Source of the DNA: Pseudoduganella umbonata
GTDB lineage: Bacteria; Pseudomonadota; Gammaproteobacteria; Burkholderiales; Burkholderiaceae_D
Reading direction: 5' to 3'
Length of the DNA stretch: 64,000 bases
Assembly: GCF_014192225.1 (NCBI RefSeq)
Contig: NZ_JACHXS010000013.1
Location: forward strand, 62,001 to 126,000
Numbering within the stretch: position 1 is the stretch's first letter; the number at the start of each line of letters is the position of its first letter. Both the position numbers and the translations under genes were made by a program. This document shows, piece by piece, positions 29,001 to 35,796 of the stretch. The notes under the pieces were generated by a model, which was given only the letters and a program-made list of their open reading frames with translations, was not told the DNA's origin and searched no databases.

Positions 29001-29654
29001 TGCGGCGGTGCCGAACGGATCGATCAGCGCGGCCAGCATCTTGTAGTCCAGGTCGCGCGCCAGGCCGGGCGCCACGATGTACCCGATCAGCATGACCACG
29101 CTGCTGATGTACACCGGCAGCATGCGCCGCGTCAGCGCCGCCAGCACGAAGAAGATGGCACCGAAGATGAACAGATTCGGCAGCAGGATCAGGACGTAGG
29201 GCAGCAGGTAGGCCTCGGGCACGAAGGGGCCGAGCCGCTCCGGGTCCATGCCCGGCAGCCAGCTGCCCAGCAGGATGCCCAGCAGGATGCTGGAAAAGAT
29301 CACCGCCAGCACCAGCCAGGAGCCGAGGAAGCGGCCGAACATGTACGCATACTTCCTGATCGGCGCCGAGAAGAAGAAGTGGTGCATGTCGTATTCGAAA
29401 TCCTGCTGCACTGCCCGGCCCATCACGGCGGCCACCACGATCACGCCCAGGCAGCCCAGCGCGCTGGTGGTCAGCATGATCGAGCGCGGCCCGTTGATCA
29501 GCACCTTGCCGCCGAACGTCACGGTGAAGTCCTTGAACACGCCGCCGGCGCCGGCCATCCACAGCATCGCCAGTGCCAGGAACATCACGAAGTACACCCA
29601 CGTCGACAGCAGCCGCATGCGCTGCTTCGCTTCGAAAAGCGCGATTTCCAGCAT
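26073..29654 (-). CDS. ABC-2 permease fused to M1-family aminopeptidase
   Basis: A 1193-residue membrane protein. Residues 1 to about 580 carry around twelve predicted membrane helices arranged as two ABC-2 permease halves (first half begins LEIALFEAKQRMRLL; second after FSWLNLRETMKNVYFFVLVL). From about 640 an extracytoplasmic M1 peptidase-like part follows, with zinc motif HELAHQWWGH at 936-945 and a Glu (LSETLSEY) 19 residues beyond HELAH, one more than the classic 18. Known in databases as an ABC permease/M1 aminopeptidase; function unknown. Operon partner of the ATPase gene, whose stop codon is 9 bases upstream. Probably an exporter that also processes peptides at the periplasmic face. 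Confidence 0.9.
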   Translation of the reverse strand: MLEIALFEAKQRMRLLSTWVYFVMFLALAMLWMAGAGGVFKDFTVTFGGKVLINGPRSIMLTTSALGCLGVIVVAAVMGRAVQQDFEYDMHHFFFSAPIRKYAYMFGRFLGSWLVLAVIFSSILLGILLGSWLPGMDPERLGPFVPEAYLLPYVLILLPNLFIFGAIFFVLAALTRRMLPVYISSVVMLIGYIVAPGLARDLDYKMLAALIDPFGTAALLRLTEYWPVAERSTRLVLPEGVYLLNRAIWCSFALVALLLGYWRFHFVGNVDNHGAARGEGDVPLRISTTAARTAETPDFRSRSLTLLLFQFSWLNLRETMKNVYFFVLVLAGVLLMYASTLKLGSMWGTSTYPVTYMVVETMSQAFSLVMLVVTTFYAGEMVWREREHRMALMLDALPVPGWLPMASKLIALVALQALLLLLVMACGMSVQVFHGYFHLEPMQYLQNLYAVQLPFYALLAVLAIAMQVLIGHKYVAFFVMILYYVATIVMPTAGYDHPMVLYAWTPAMRYSDMNGFGHYLVREHWYHLYWAGAALMLAVATRVFWPRGANDEWKTRLQLARRALTLPVLAGFGIGLAVMAATGAVLYYNLNMANEFQSPFRRDADRADYERRYKATASLAQPRITEVKLRMEIMPAERKLLVRGRYLLANRGSTPITAVHVSTDPQAEMRSLAFGTASRITLADRELGFYRHALAQPLAPGATLALDFEMSWAPHGFFGLGKDTPVLANGTFFNNTILPHIGYQRDRELADPRDRKRHDLPAQDRALPRDDPKGLADNMLGSDADWVTFDAVIGTDADQTAIAPGTLEKEWTKDGRRWFHYRMDKPILNFYSFQSARYVVKHDWWQDVGIEIYYHPGHEFNLDRMTKGVKDALDYYTRNFGPYQHKILRIVEFPRYRSYAQSYPNTIPFSEGMGFIAEVDDDDPKDIDYPYYVTAHELAHQWWGHQLVGGNTRGATVLSETLSEYSALMVMKRTFGPSRMRRFLRYDLDMYLHGRAMENKKELPLADNEDQDYIHYRKGSLAMYQLQDVIGEERVNAVLRGLLKQYAYRGDPYPSVTALVDGLRAVVPPAHAYLIDDLFNAIVLYDNRALSATASRRSDGRYEVRLTMHAAKLRADELGAEKETRLAEPIDIGIDDKDGKPLLRERRLIDRRETTVTLVVAGRPDRAGIDPDNKLIDRKPDDNMIAVEMVAPE

Positions 29655-29663
29655 GGCGCCCTT

Positions 29664-30554
29664 TCAGTCGCACGCGTCGGCCGCATGGCGGCCGGCGATG
29701 GTGGCGAAGTAGACGTCTTCCAGGTCGCCGATGGCTTCCTCGAAGCCATCGCCCGGGTCGTCGTCGCTGTAGGCATGGATCAGCGTGCGGCCGGACAGCA
29801 GCCGCGTGGAGATGATCGTGTGGCGCTGCTGGAAGTAGGCCAGTTCGCGCTTGTCGATGAAACGCGCCCAGATCTTGCAGCTGATGTCGTCGATCAGCCC
29901 CTGCGTGGCGCCGGTGAGCAGCAACTGACCCTTGTTGATGATGGCCATGTTCGAGCACAGGTCGGCCACGTCGCTGACGATGTGCGTGGAGAGGATCACG
30001 GTGCGCTCGTCGCCGATGTCGGACAGCAGGTTGTGGAAGCGCACCCGTTCCTGTGGGTCGAGGCCGGCGGTCGGCTCGTCGACGATGATCAGCCTGGGGT
30101 CGCCCAGCAGGGCCTGGGCGATGCCGAAGCGCTGGCGCATCCCGCTGCTGAAAGTGCCCAGCCGCTGGTTGCGCACGTCGAACAGGTTGGTCTGCTGCAG
30201 CAGGCCGTCGACCACTTCGCGCCGGCGCGCGCGCTGCGACAGGCCCTTCAGCACGGCGAAGTGGTCCAGCAATTCGTAGGCGGTGACTTTCGGGTACAGG
30301 CCGAAATCCTGGGGCAGGTAGCCGAGCAGGCGGCGCACTTCATCCTTTTCGTCGAGCACGTCGAGGTCGCCGAAGAACACCGAGCCGGTATCGCATTCCT
30401 GCAGCGTGGCGAGGATGCGCATCAGCGTCGACTTGCCGGCGCCGTTCGGCCCCAGCAGGCCGAACATGCCGCCGGGGATGTCCAGCGTGATGTTGTCCAG
30501 TGCCACCACGCCGTTCGCGTAGGTCTTCGACAGGTTCCGGATGCGTAGTTCCAT
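29664..30554 (-). CDS. ABC transporter ATP-binding protein (partner of the permease/M1 fusion)
   Basis: A 296-residue ABC ATPase. Walker A LGPNGAGKSTL, Q-loop YLPQDFGLYPK, signature TFSSGMRQRFGIAQ, Walker B LIIVDEPTAGLDPQ and switch His in STHIVSDV are all present, followed by a C-terminal extension of about 75 residues. The ATG at 30554 is preferred (MELRIRNLSKTYANG is the normal family start); the in-frame upstream part is AT-rich and unlike the family. First gene of a two-gene operon with the fusion permease. Convergence with other genes is absent; it diverges from the gene at 30820. Confidence 0.93.
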   Translation of the reverse strand: MELRIRNLSKTYANGVVALDNITLDIPGGMFGLLGPNGAGKSTLMRILATLQECDTGSVFFGDLDVLDEKDEVRRLLGYLPQDFGLYPKVTAYELLDHFAVLKGLSQRARRREVVDGLLQQTNLFDVRNQRLGTFSSGMRQRFGIAQALLGDPRLIIVDEPTAGLDPQERVRFHNLLSDIGDERTVILSTHIVSDVADLCSNMAIINKGQLLLTGATQGLIDDISCKIWARFIDKRELAYFQQRHTIISTRLLSGRTLIHAYSDDDPGDGFEEAIGDLEDVYFATIAGRHAADACD

Positions 30555-30819
30555 GCTTACTCCTGGGTTGTGCGGCGCAGCATGGCGCCGTCGCTGCCAT
30601 CCGTTCCTCTTTACGGCATTGTATTGAATCGTCGACATAAGGGTTGCCGCCTTGCGACAGCCCGCGCAATCGGGGCGCCAGAGTGCACGAATACGTGCCT
30701 GGCAGGTACCGCCAACTTACTGCCGAGCTGAAAGGTGGCAAAGGGTAGCAAGGGTAACCGTTGGTGACAAGGCGCAAAAACGTTCCGGGCCAGCCATGGG
30801 CTTGTTATATAGTTGCGCC

Positions 30820-31266
30820 ATGAGTCACGAGAACAGCAAACTCGATAGCGCACTGCAGGAACAGATCCTGACAGTCACGCGTTGCGGCCTCTCCGCGGGC
30901 GAAGCCACGGACTTCTTCCGGCTGGCGCTCGGCCTGTGCTACCTGGCGACCCTGATGACGAAGGAAACGCTGGACTTCAAGAAGCTGGACAAGGCCTTCA
31001 ACCGTTTCATCTACCGTTCGATCGGCCCGGGCCACAGCATCACCAGCATCCTGCAATGGATGAGCGGGGAGGGCGTGGTCGCCGTGCTCGATTCGAAGCG
31101 GTTCACGCGGGCATTCGGCGACTACCTGCCGCACGTGCCGGTGGAGTCGATCCCGTTCCTGCTGGGCCTGAACCTGGGCGTGGCGAAGGATTTTTCCGGG
31201 CTCGACGTGCGCGGTCCGGTGGCCGACTGGATCGAGCGCCAGCGCATCTTGCGAGAAGGCGAATAA
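30820..31266 (+). CDS. Uncharacterised 148-residue protein
   Basis: Not recognised. A cytosolic-looking alpha-helical protein with no signal or membrane segment; notable parts are FFRLALGLCYLATLMTKETL, FNRFIYRSIGPGHSI and YLPHVPVESIPFLLGLNLG. A TATAGT box (30808-30813) ends six bases before the ATG, suggesting a leaderless transcript. An in-frame ATG at 30796 is less likely for that reason. Its last codons and TAA stop (31264-31266) are inside the first copy of a 51-base tandem repeat. It diverges from the ABC ATPase gene. Confidence 0.75.
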   Translation: MSHENSKLDSALQEQILTVTRCGLSAGEATDFFRLALGLCYLATLMTKETLDFKKLDKAFNRFIYRSIGPGHSITSILQWMSGEGVVAVLDSKRFTRAFGDYLPHVPVESIPFLLGLNLGVAKDFSGLDVRGPVADWIERQRILREGE

Positions 31267-31470
31267 CGCCTTCGAGCGGGCACCGATTCCATCTTTCGCC
31301 CACGAGAAGGCGAATAACGCCTTCGAGCGGGCACCGATTCCATTCTTCGCCCACGGGAAGGCGAATAACGCCTTCGAGCGGGCACCGATTCCATCTTTCG
31401 CCCACGGGAAGGCGAATAACGCCTTCGAGCGGGCACCGATTCCATTCTTCGCCCATGTGAAGGCGAATGA
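31253..31470. repeat. 51-bp tandem repeat, four full copies plus a partial fifth
   Basis: Copies begin at 31253, 31304, 31355 and 31406, with a partial fifth from 31457. Each starts G(A/G)GAAGGCGAATAACGCC and contains a hairpin of GAAGGCG and CGCCTTC around the loop AATAA. Copies 1 and 3 have ATCTTTC where copies 2 and 4 have ATTCTTC, so a 102-base dimer was duplicated. The first copy overlaps the end of the 148-residue gene. As 51 is divisible by 3, all frames stay open on the reverse strand as 17-residue repeats. It ends before the coq7 promoter. Confidence 0.95.
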
Positions 31471-31527
31471 AGGCGGCTGGGACGATTTGTCCGGCCCATC
31501 GTGCGGCATCCGCGACGGACCGGCCCT

Positions 31528-31533
31528 TATAAT
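31528..31533 (+). promoter_or_regulatory. Candidate -10 element of coq7
   Basis: Perfect TATAAT, 32 bases before the coq7 ATG. No -35 match 16-18 bases upstream. Lies just beyond the 51-base repeats. Confidence 0.45.
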
Positions 31534-31565
31534 CGTGCTTGTTCGAACAAGATGGATCGCCCGCC

Positions 31566-32213
31566 ATGAGCTCCAAATTCCATTTCCACACGCCCCTCGA
31601 CCGCTTCATCTGCAGCACCGACAAGGCGCTGCGCGTGCTGGCCGGCGTGTCCTCCGCTTCGCGCCCGACCCCGGCCGCGCACGTGGACGACGCCACGCTG
31701 ACCGACGAGGAGCGCAAGCACAGCGCCGGCCTGATCCGCGTCGACCACGTGGGTGAGGTGATGGCGCAGGCGCTGTACAACTCGCAGGCCCGCTTTGCCA
31801 AGAGCGATGCGCTGCGCGAGAAATTCGAGGAAGCGAGCCGCGAGGAAGAAGACCACCTGGCCTGGACAGCCCAGCGCCTGAAGGAATTGAATTCGCAGAC
31901 CAGCGTGCTGGCGCCGCTGTTCTATGCCGGCGCCTACGCGCTGGGCACCGTGGCCGCCAGGATGGGCGACCCGCACAGCCTCGGCTTCGTGGTCGAGACC
32001 GAGCGGCAGGTCGAGAAGCACCTGGAAAACCACCTGGCGAGCCTGCCCGCCAACGATGCCAAGTCGCGCGCCATCGTCGAGCAGATGCGTGTCGACGAGA
32101 TCGCGCACGGCAAGGCCGCGCAGGAAATGGGTGCCGCCCAGACCCCGTTGCCGGTGCGCGTGGCGATGACGGCGATGTCGAAACTGATGACGGGGACGAC
32201 GTACCACATCTGA
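31566..32213 (+). CDS. coq7: 2-polyprenyl-3-methyl-6-methoxy-1,4-benzoquinone monooxygenase
   Basis: Di-iron hydroxylase of ubiquinone biosynthesis, membrane-associated. 215 residues, as expected for the bacterial Coq7/UbiF-replacing enzyme. Carboxylate-bridged di-iron ligands: the Glu in LIRVDHVGEVMAQALY, EASREEEDHLAW (ExxH), the Glu of VVETERQVEKHLENH, and VDEIAHGK (ExxH). The hydrophobic LAPLFYAGAYALGTVAA is the membrane-binding helix. The ATG at 31566 is used; the nine upstream in-frame codons overlap the promoter. Confidence 0.95.
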   Translation: MSSKFHFHTPLDRFICSTDKALRVLAGVSSASRPTPAAHVDDATLTDEERKHSAGLIRVDHVGEVMAQALYNSQARFAKSDALREKFEEASREEEDHLAWTAQRLKELNSQTSVLAPLFYAGAYALGTVAARMGDPHSLGFVVETERQVEKHLENHLASLPANDAKSRAIVEQMRVDEIAHGKAAQEMGAAQTPLPVRVAMTAMSKLMTGTTYHI

Positions 32214-32310
32214 TCGGTATTGCCCCACGCGGTATTGCCGAAAGCTAACATGCGCTGACTCCGTCGCTTGCCATCGTATAGTGTGGTCAAAATGATCACG
32301 GAGAAACATC

Positions 32311-33192
32311 ATGAAATGGGAAGGCAACCGGGAAAGCGATAACGTGGAGGACCGCCGCGGCGGCGGTGGCGGTGGCGGCGGAGGATTCGGCTTTGGCGGC
32401 GGCTCGCTGTCGATCGGCGGCGTGGTCATCGCGCTGATCCTCTCCTTTGTGTTCGGCATCAATCCGCTCACGCTGCTGGGCATGGCGGACGGCGGCGCGC
32501 CGCAGCAGTCGGCCGGCCAGCAGGCGGCCGGGCCGACGGCAACCGCCAACGATCCCGAAACCCGCTTCATGAAGACGGTGCTGGCCGATACCGAGGATAC
32601 CTGGGGCGCGCTGTTCAGCGCCCAGGGCGCGCAATACCAGCCGCCCAAGCTGGTGCTGTTCACCGGCCGCACCTCTACCGCGTGCGGTACCGGCCAGTCG
32701 TCCACCGGCCCGTTCTACTGCCCGGCCGACCGCAAGGTGTACATCGATCTCGCTTTCTACCGCCTGATGAAGGAGCGCTTCCACGTTTCCGGCGAATTCG
32801 CGCAGGCCTACGTGATCGCCCACGAAGTGGGGCACCACGTGCAGCACCTGCTGGGCGTATCGGACCAAGTGCACCAGGCGCAACAAAACACCAATGAGAC
32901 GGAAGGGAACGCGCTGTCGGTGCGGCTGGAACTGCAGGCCGACTGCTTTGCCGGCGTATGGGCCTTCCATGCGAACAGGTCGCGGCAGATCCTGGAGCAG
33001 GGCGATGTGGAAGCGGCGCTGTCGGCCGCCACCGCGATCGGCGACGACGCACTGCAGCGCCAGGCGCAGGGCTACGTGGTACCCGATTCGTTCACGCACG
33101 GCACCTCGGCGCAGCGCACGCGCTGGTTCCGCACCGGCCTGGAGTCGGGCGACGTGGCGCAGTGCGATACCTTCAAGGCGCGGCAGCTGTAG
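32311..33192 (+). CDS. ypfJ: YpfJ-type neutral zinc metallopeptidase
   Basis: A 293-residue protein of the neutral zinc metallopeptidase family (KPN_02809/YpfJ). Starts MKWEGNRESDNVEDRRGG, then a glycine-rich run and a single membrane helix near residues 38-55 (GGVVIALILSFVFGI), so the catalytic part probably faces the periplasm. It holds HEVGHHVQH with HExxH at 171-175, preceded by FYRLMKERFHVSGEFAQAYV and followed by RLELQADCFAGVWA, where the Glu and Asp are family-conserved. Physiological substrate unknown. The stop codon is included in a 32-base tandem repeat. Confidence 0.93.
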   Translation: MKWEGNRESDNVEDRRGGGGGGGGGFGFGGGSLSIGGVVIALILSFVFGINPLTLLGMADGGAPQQSAGQQAAGPTATANDPETRFMKTVLADTEDTWGALFSAQGAQYQPPKLVLFTGRTSTACGTGQSSTGPFYCPADRKVYIDLAFYRLMKERFHVSGEFAQAYVIAHEVGHHVQHLLGVSDQVHQAQQNTNETEGNALSVRLELQADCFAGVWAFHANRSRQILEQGDVEAALSAATAIGDDALQRQAQGYVVPDSFTHGTSAQRTRWFRTGLESGDVAQCDTFKARQL

Positions 33193-33264
33193 TGCCGCTC
33201 AGGTTCAAGGCGCGGCGGCTGTAGTGCCGCTCAGGTTCAAGGCGCGGCGGCTGTACTGCCGCCC
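33172..33264. repeat. 32-bp tandem repeat, three copies, covering the ypfJ stop codon
   Basis: Copies start at 33172, 33204 and 33236 (TTCAAGGCGCGGC...), the third diverging at its right end. The TAG stop of ypfJ (33190-33192) is in the first copy, so the last six codons and the stop of the gene recur downstream. Confidence 0.88.
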
Positions 33265-33295
33265 GGCCTCGCGGCGCGGTAGCGCCGATGCCGGC

Positions 33296-33718
33296 TTACG
33301 CTTCGACGATCTCGAACGAGTGCGTGATCTCGGCCGTCTTCGCCAGCATGATGCTGGCCGAGCAGTACTTGTCGTGCGACAGGTTGACGGCCCGTTCCAC
33401 GGCTTCCGGCTTCAGGTCCTTGCCGGTGACGACGAAGTGAAAGTTAATCTTCGTGAAGACCTTCGGGTCGGTATCGGCACGTTCGGCCTGCAGCGTCACG
33501 TCGCAGCCCCGCACGTCGGCGCGGCCGCGCTTCAGGATCAGGACCACGTCGTAGGCCGTGCAGCCGCCGGTGCCCAGCAATACCATTTCCATCGGCCGCG
33601 GCGCCAGGTTATGGCCGCCGCCCTCCGGCGCGCCATCCATCACGACCATGTGGCCCGATCCCGTCTGCGCGCGAAAACTCATGCCCGACGGGCCGTTCCA
33701 GCTGACTTTGACTTCCAT
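33296..33718 (-). CDS. OsmC family protein
   Basis: A 140-residue OsmC/Ohr-fold protein. Family features are MEVKVSWNGPSGMSF, RPMEMVLLGTGGCTAYDVV with the first redox Cys, and LSHDKYCSASIML with the second. Such proteins reduce organic hydroperoxides through a two-cysteine mechanism; this one resembles the YhfA subgroup rather than Ohr. ATG start; the downstream end converges on ypfJ after the repeat. Cytosolic, without signal peptide. Confidence 0.93.
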   Translation of the reverse strand: MEVKVSWNGPSGMSFRAQTGSGHMVVMDGAPEGGGHNLAPRPMEMVLLGTGGCTAYDVVLILKRGRADVRGCDVTLQAERADTDPKVFTKINFHFVVTGKDLKPEAVERAVNLSHDKYCSASIMLAKTAEITHSFEIVEA

Positions 33719-33798
33719 TTCGATCTCCGATTAATGATCGCGCCATTGTAAAGCAGGGCGGCGCGGGCTGCCGGCGCTGCCGCTCCACAGACGCTCTT

Positions 33799-35043
33799 TC
33801 AGACGCCCATCAAGTAGCGCTCGCTCTTCATCCGCCACGTGGTGAAGCCGACGCACAGCAGCGCGAGCAGCAGGCTGCTGCCGAACGTCAGCAGGAACGG
33901 CAGCGGGCCCACGGCCTGGCCCTTGGCCAGTTCGCTCAGCAGGGTCTGGTGCGCCAGCAGCGGCACCAGGTACATCCACGTTTGCGTCGCCAGGTCCATC
34001 ATCGGCACCACGATCACCGGGATCATCGGCACGAGCATGGCGAAGCTGGCCGTGGTCTGCGCTTCCTTGAACGTTTTCGCATTGATCGCCAGCGCGATTT
34101 CCATCGCGGCGGCGAACAGCGGCAACGACAGCGACACCACGCACACCAGCGCCAGGTCGCCCCATGACAGCCGCCATGACATGCCGATTTCCTCGAGCGG
34201 CAGCCATTTCAGGATGCCATGGGCGATGCCCAGTTCCAGCACCAGCCCGGCCAGCGCCACGGCCGACGCGGCCAGCCACTTGCCGGCGACGAGGTCGATC
34301 GTGCGCGCCGGCTGCGCCAGCAGCACTTCCATCGAGCGGCGCTCGCGTTCGCCGGCGGTGCTGTCGACGGCAGGGCTCAGCGCAAAGAAGAACGCGGGGA
34401 TGAAGAACATGCCCAGCATCGTGCCGATCATCGAGGCCGAGCGCGACGCGCTGCTGCCCGTGTCGTAGCGCTGCACCTGCACCGGGAACAGCGTGGCCGG
34501 CGATACGCCATGCGCCAGCAGGCGCGCACCGGCGATCGTGTTGCCATAGCTGCGCAATACGCCTTCGATTTCGCCCATCTGACGGTAGTTGGCGCTGGCC
34601 GAGTCGAACCACAGTTCGATCCGCGCCGGGCGCATGTCGCGATAGTCGCTGCCGTAGGTGTCGGACAGGCGCAGCACGGCGGCCACCGCCTTCGTGCGCA
34701 GCAGGCCGGTGATCTGCTCGTCCGTCATCGGCCCGCCTTCCGTCACGTTGATGTTCTTCTGCTTCAACTGCGTCATCAGCGTGGGCGCCCGCTGCGCGCC
34801 GATCACGGTCAGTTCGATGCCTTCCTTCTGCGGTGCGGTGGCGCGGCTGATCTGCTGGGACAGGATGCCGCCCACCATGACCGGATACATCAGCACGAAC
34901 AGCAGCAGCAGCGACAGCGCGCGGCGGTCGCGCAGCGTGTCGCGCAACTCCTTCATGAAGACGACGAAAAAGAGCGGCTTCACGCGGGGATTCAAGCCGG
35001 GCTTGAGGCTGGGCTTCAATACGGGCTTCAATACGGGCCTCAT
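33799..35043 (-). CDS. natB: NatB-like ABC-2 permease
   Basis: A 414-residue inner-membrane permease with an N-terminal helix (ALSLLLLFVLMYPVMVGG), an external domain of about 150 residues and several C-terminal helices (MIGTMLGMFFIPAFFFAL, MLVPMIPVIVVPMMDLA and others). The TAGERERRSMEVLLAQPARTIDLVAGKW coupling region is typical of NatB/YhaP-type sodium or drug exporters. The ATG overlaps the ATPase stop by four bases (ATGA). Residues 2-22 are encoded by 12-base repeats (PVLK, PVLK, PSLK, PGLN, PRVK) and precede the likely ancestral start near MKELRDTL at residue 30. Substrate unproven. Confidence 0.85.
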   Translation of the reverse strand: MRPVLKPVLKPSLKPGLNPRVKPLFFVVFMKELRDTLRDRRALSLLLLFVLMYPVMVGGILSQQISRATAPQKEGIELTVIGAQRAPTLMTQLKQKNINVTEGGPMTDEQITGLLRTKAVAAVLRLSDTYGSDYRDMRPARIELWFDSASANYRQMGEIEGVLRSYGNTIAGARLLAHGVSPATLFPVQVQRYDTGSSASRSASMIGTMLGMFFIPAFFFALSPAVDSTAGERERRSMEVLLAQPARTIDLVAGKWLAASAVALAGLVLELGIAHGILKWLPLEEIGMSWRLSWGDLALVCVVSLSLPLFAAAMEIALAINAKTFKEAQTTASFAMLVPMIPVIVVPMMDLATQTWMYLVPLLAHQTLLSELAKGQAVGPLPFLLTFGSSLLLALLCVGFTTWRMKSERYLMGV

Positions 35044-35774
35044 GCGGAAATCCCTTCATCGGTGCCGACCAGCTTGACGAACGCGTCCTCCAGGCTGGCG
35101 ATACCGGTGCGCTCGCACAGCGATTGCGGCGTGCCCTGCGCCACCGTGGCGCCGCGCGCGATGACGATCACGTCGTCGCACGAATTCGTTACTTCCTGCA
35201 TCACGTGCGTGGCCATGATCACGCAGCAGCCGTCGGCCCGCAGCGCGGCCAGCGCGCGGCGCAGCGCTCGGGTGCTCATCACGTCCAGCCCGCGGCTCGG
35301 CTCGTCGAGCAGCAGGTTGCGCGGGCGGTGCAGCAGCGTACGCGCCAGTGCCACCTTGATGCGCTGGCCCTGCGAAAAGCCCTTTGAACGGCGCTCCACG
35401 ATATCGTCCATGGCCAGCAGCGCCGTCACCTCGTCGATCCGGGTGTCGATGGCGCGGCGCTCCATGCCGTTCAGTTCGCCGAAGTAGCGCAGGTACTCGC
35501 GGGTCGACATTCTTTCGTACAGCCCGAACTGGTCCGTCAGGAAGCCGATACTGCGGCGCGCGGCCAGCGGATCGATGCCAGGGTCGATACCGTCGATCAG
35601 GATGGTGCCGCGGTCGCGCCCCAGCAGGCCGACCAGCAGGCGCAGCAGCGTGGTCTTGCCCGCCCCATTCGGGCCCAGCAGGGCGGTGACCTGGCCGTCG
35701 CGCGCCGTGAAGCTGGCGCCGGCCAGCGCCTGCACCTTGCCGAAGTGTTTCGTTACATCGTGGACTTCTATCAT
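35040..35774 (-). CDS. natA: NatA-like ABC transporter ATP-binding protein
   Basis: A 244-residue ABC ATPase starting MIEVHDVTKHFGKVQALAGA. Walker A GPNGAGKTTLL, Q-loop LTDQFGLYERMS, signature GFSQGQRIKVALAR, Walker B NLLLDEPSRGLDV and switch His in ATHVMQEV. No C-terminal extension. It overlaps the permease start by four bases and lies 22 bases after the hydrolase gene, so all three may share one transcript. NatA-like assignment follows from size and pairing; the exported ion or drug is unknown. Confidence 0.88.
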   Translation of the reverse strand: MIEVHDVTKHFGKVQALAGASFTARDGQVTALLGPNGAGKTTLLRLLVGLLGRDRGTILIDGIDPGIDPLAARRSIGFLTDQFGLYERMSTREYLRYFGELNGMERRAIDTRIDEVTALLAMDDIVERRSKGFSQGQRIKVALARTLLHRPRNLLLDEPSRGLDVMSTRALRRALAALRADGCCVIMATHVMQEVTNSCDDVIVIARGATVAQGTPQSLCERTGIASLEDAFVKLVGTDEGISA

Positions 35775-35796
35775 CGTTGGTCTGCCATTGATCCGT

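Noticed and set aside
26847..30548. A 1233-codon forward frame opposite the ABC/M1 fusion and ATPase genes
   Set aside because: Antisense shadow across two real reverse genes, with no domain and a His/Gln/Arg-rich composition.
31253..31470. CRISPR array at the 51-base repeats
   Set aside because: Units adjoin with no spacers, no Cas genes are near, and the repeats overlap a gene end. It is a minisatellite.
31103..31801. Reverse frames with 17-residue repeats across the minisatellite
   Set aside because: They read through the repeats and coq7 in the wrong direction; repeat length divisible by three explains the open frame.
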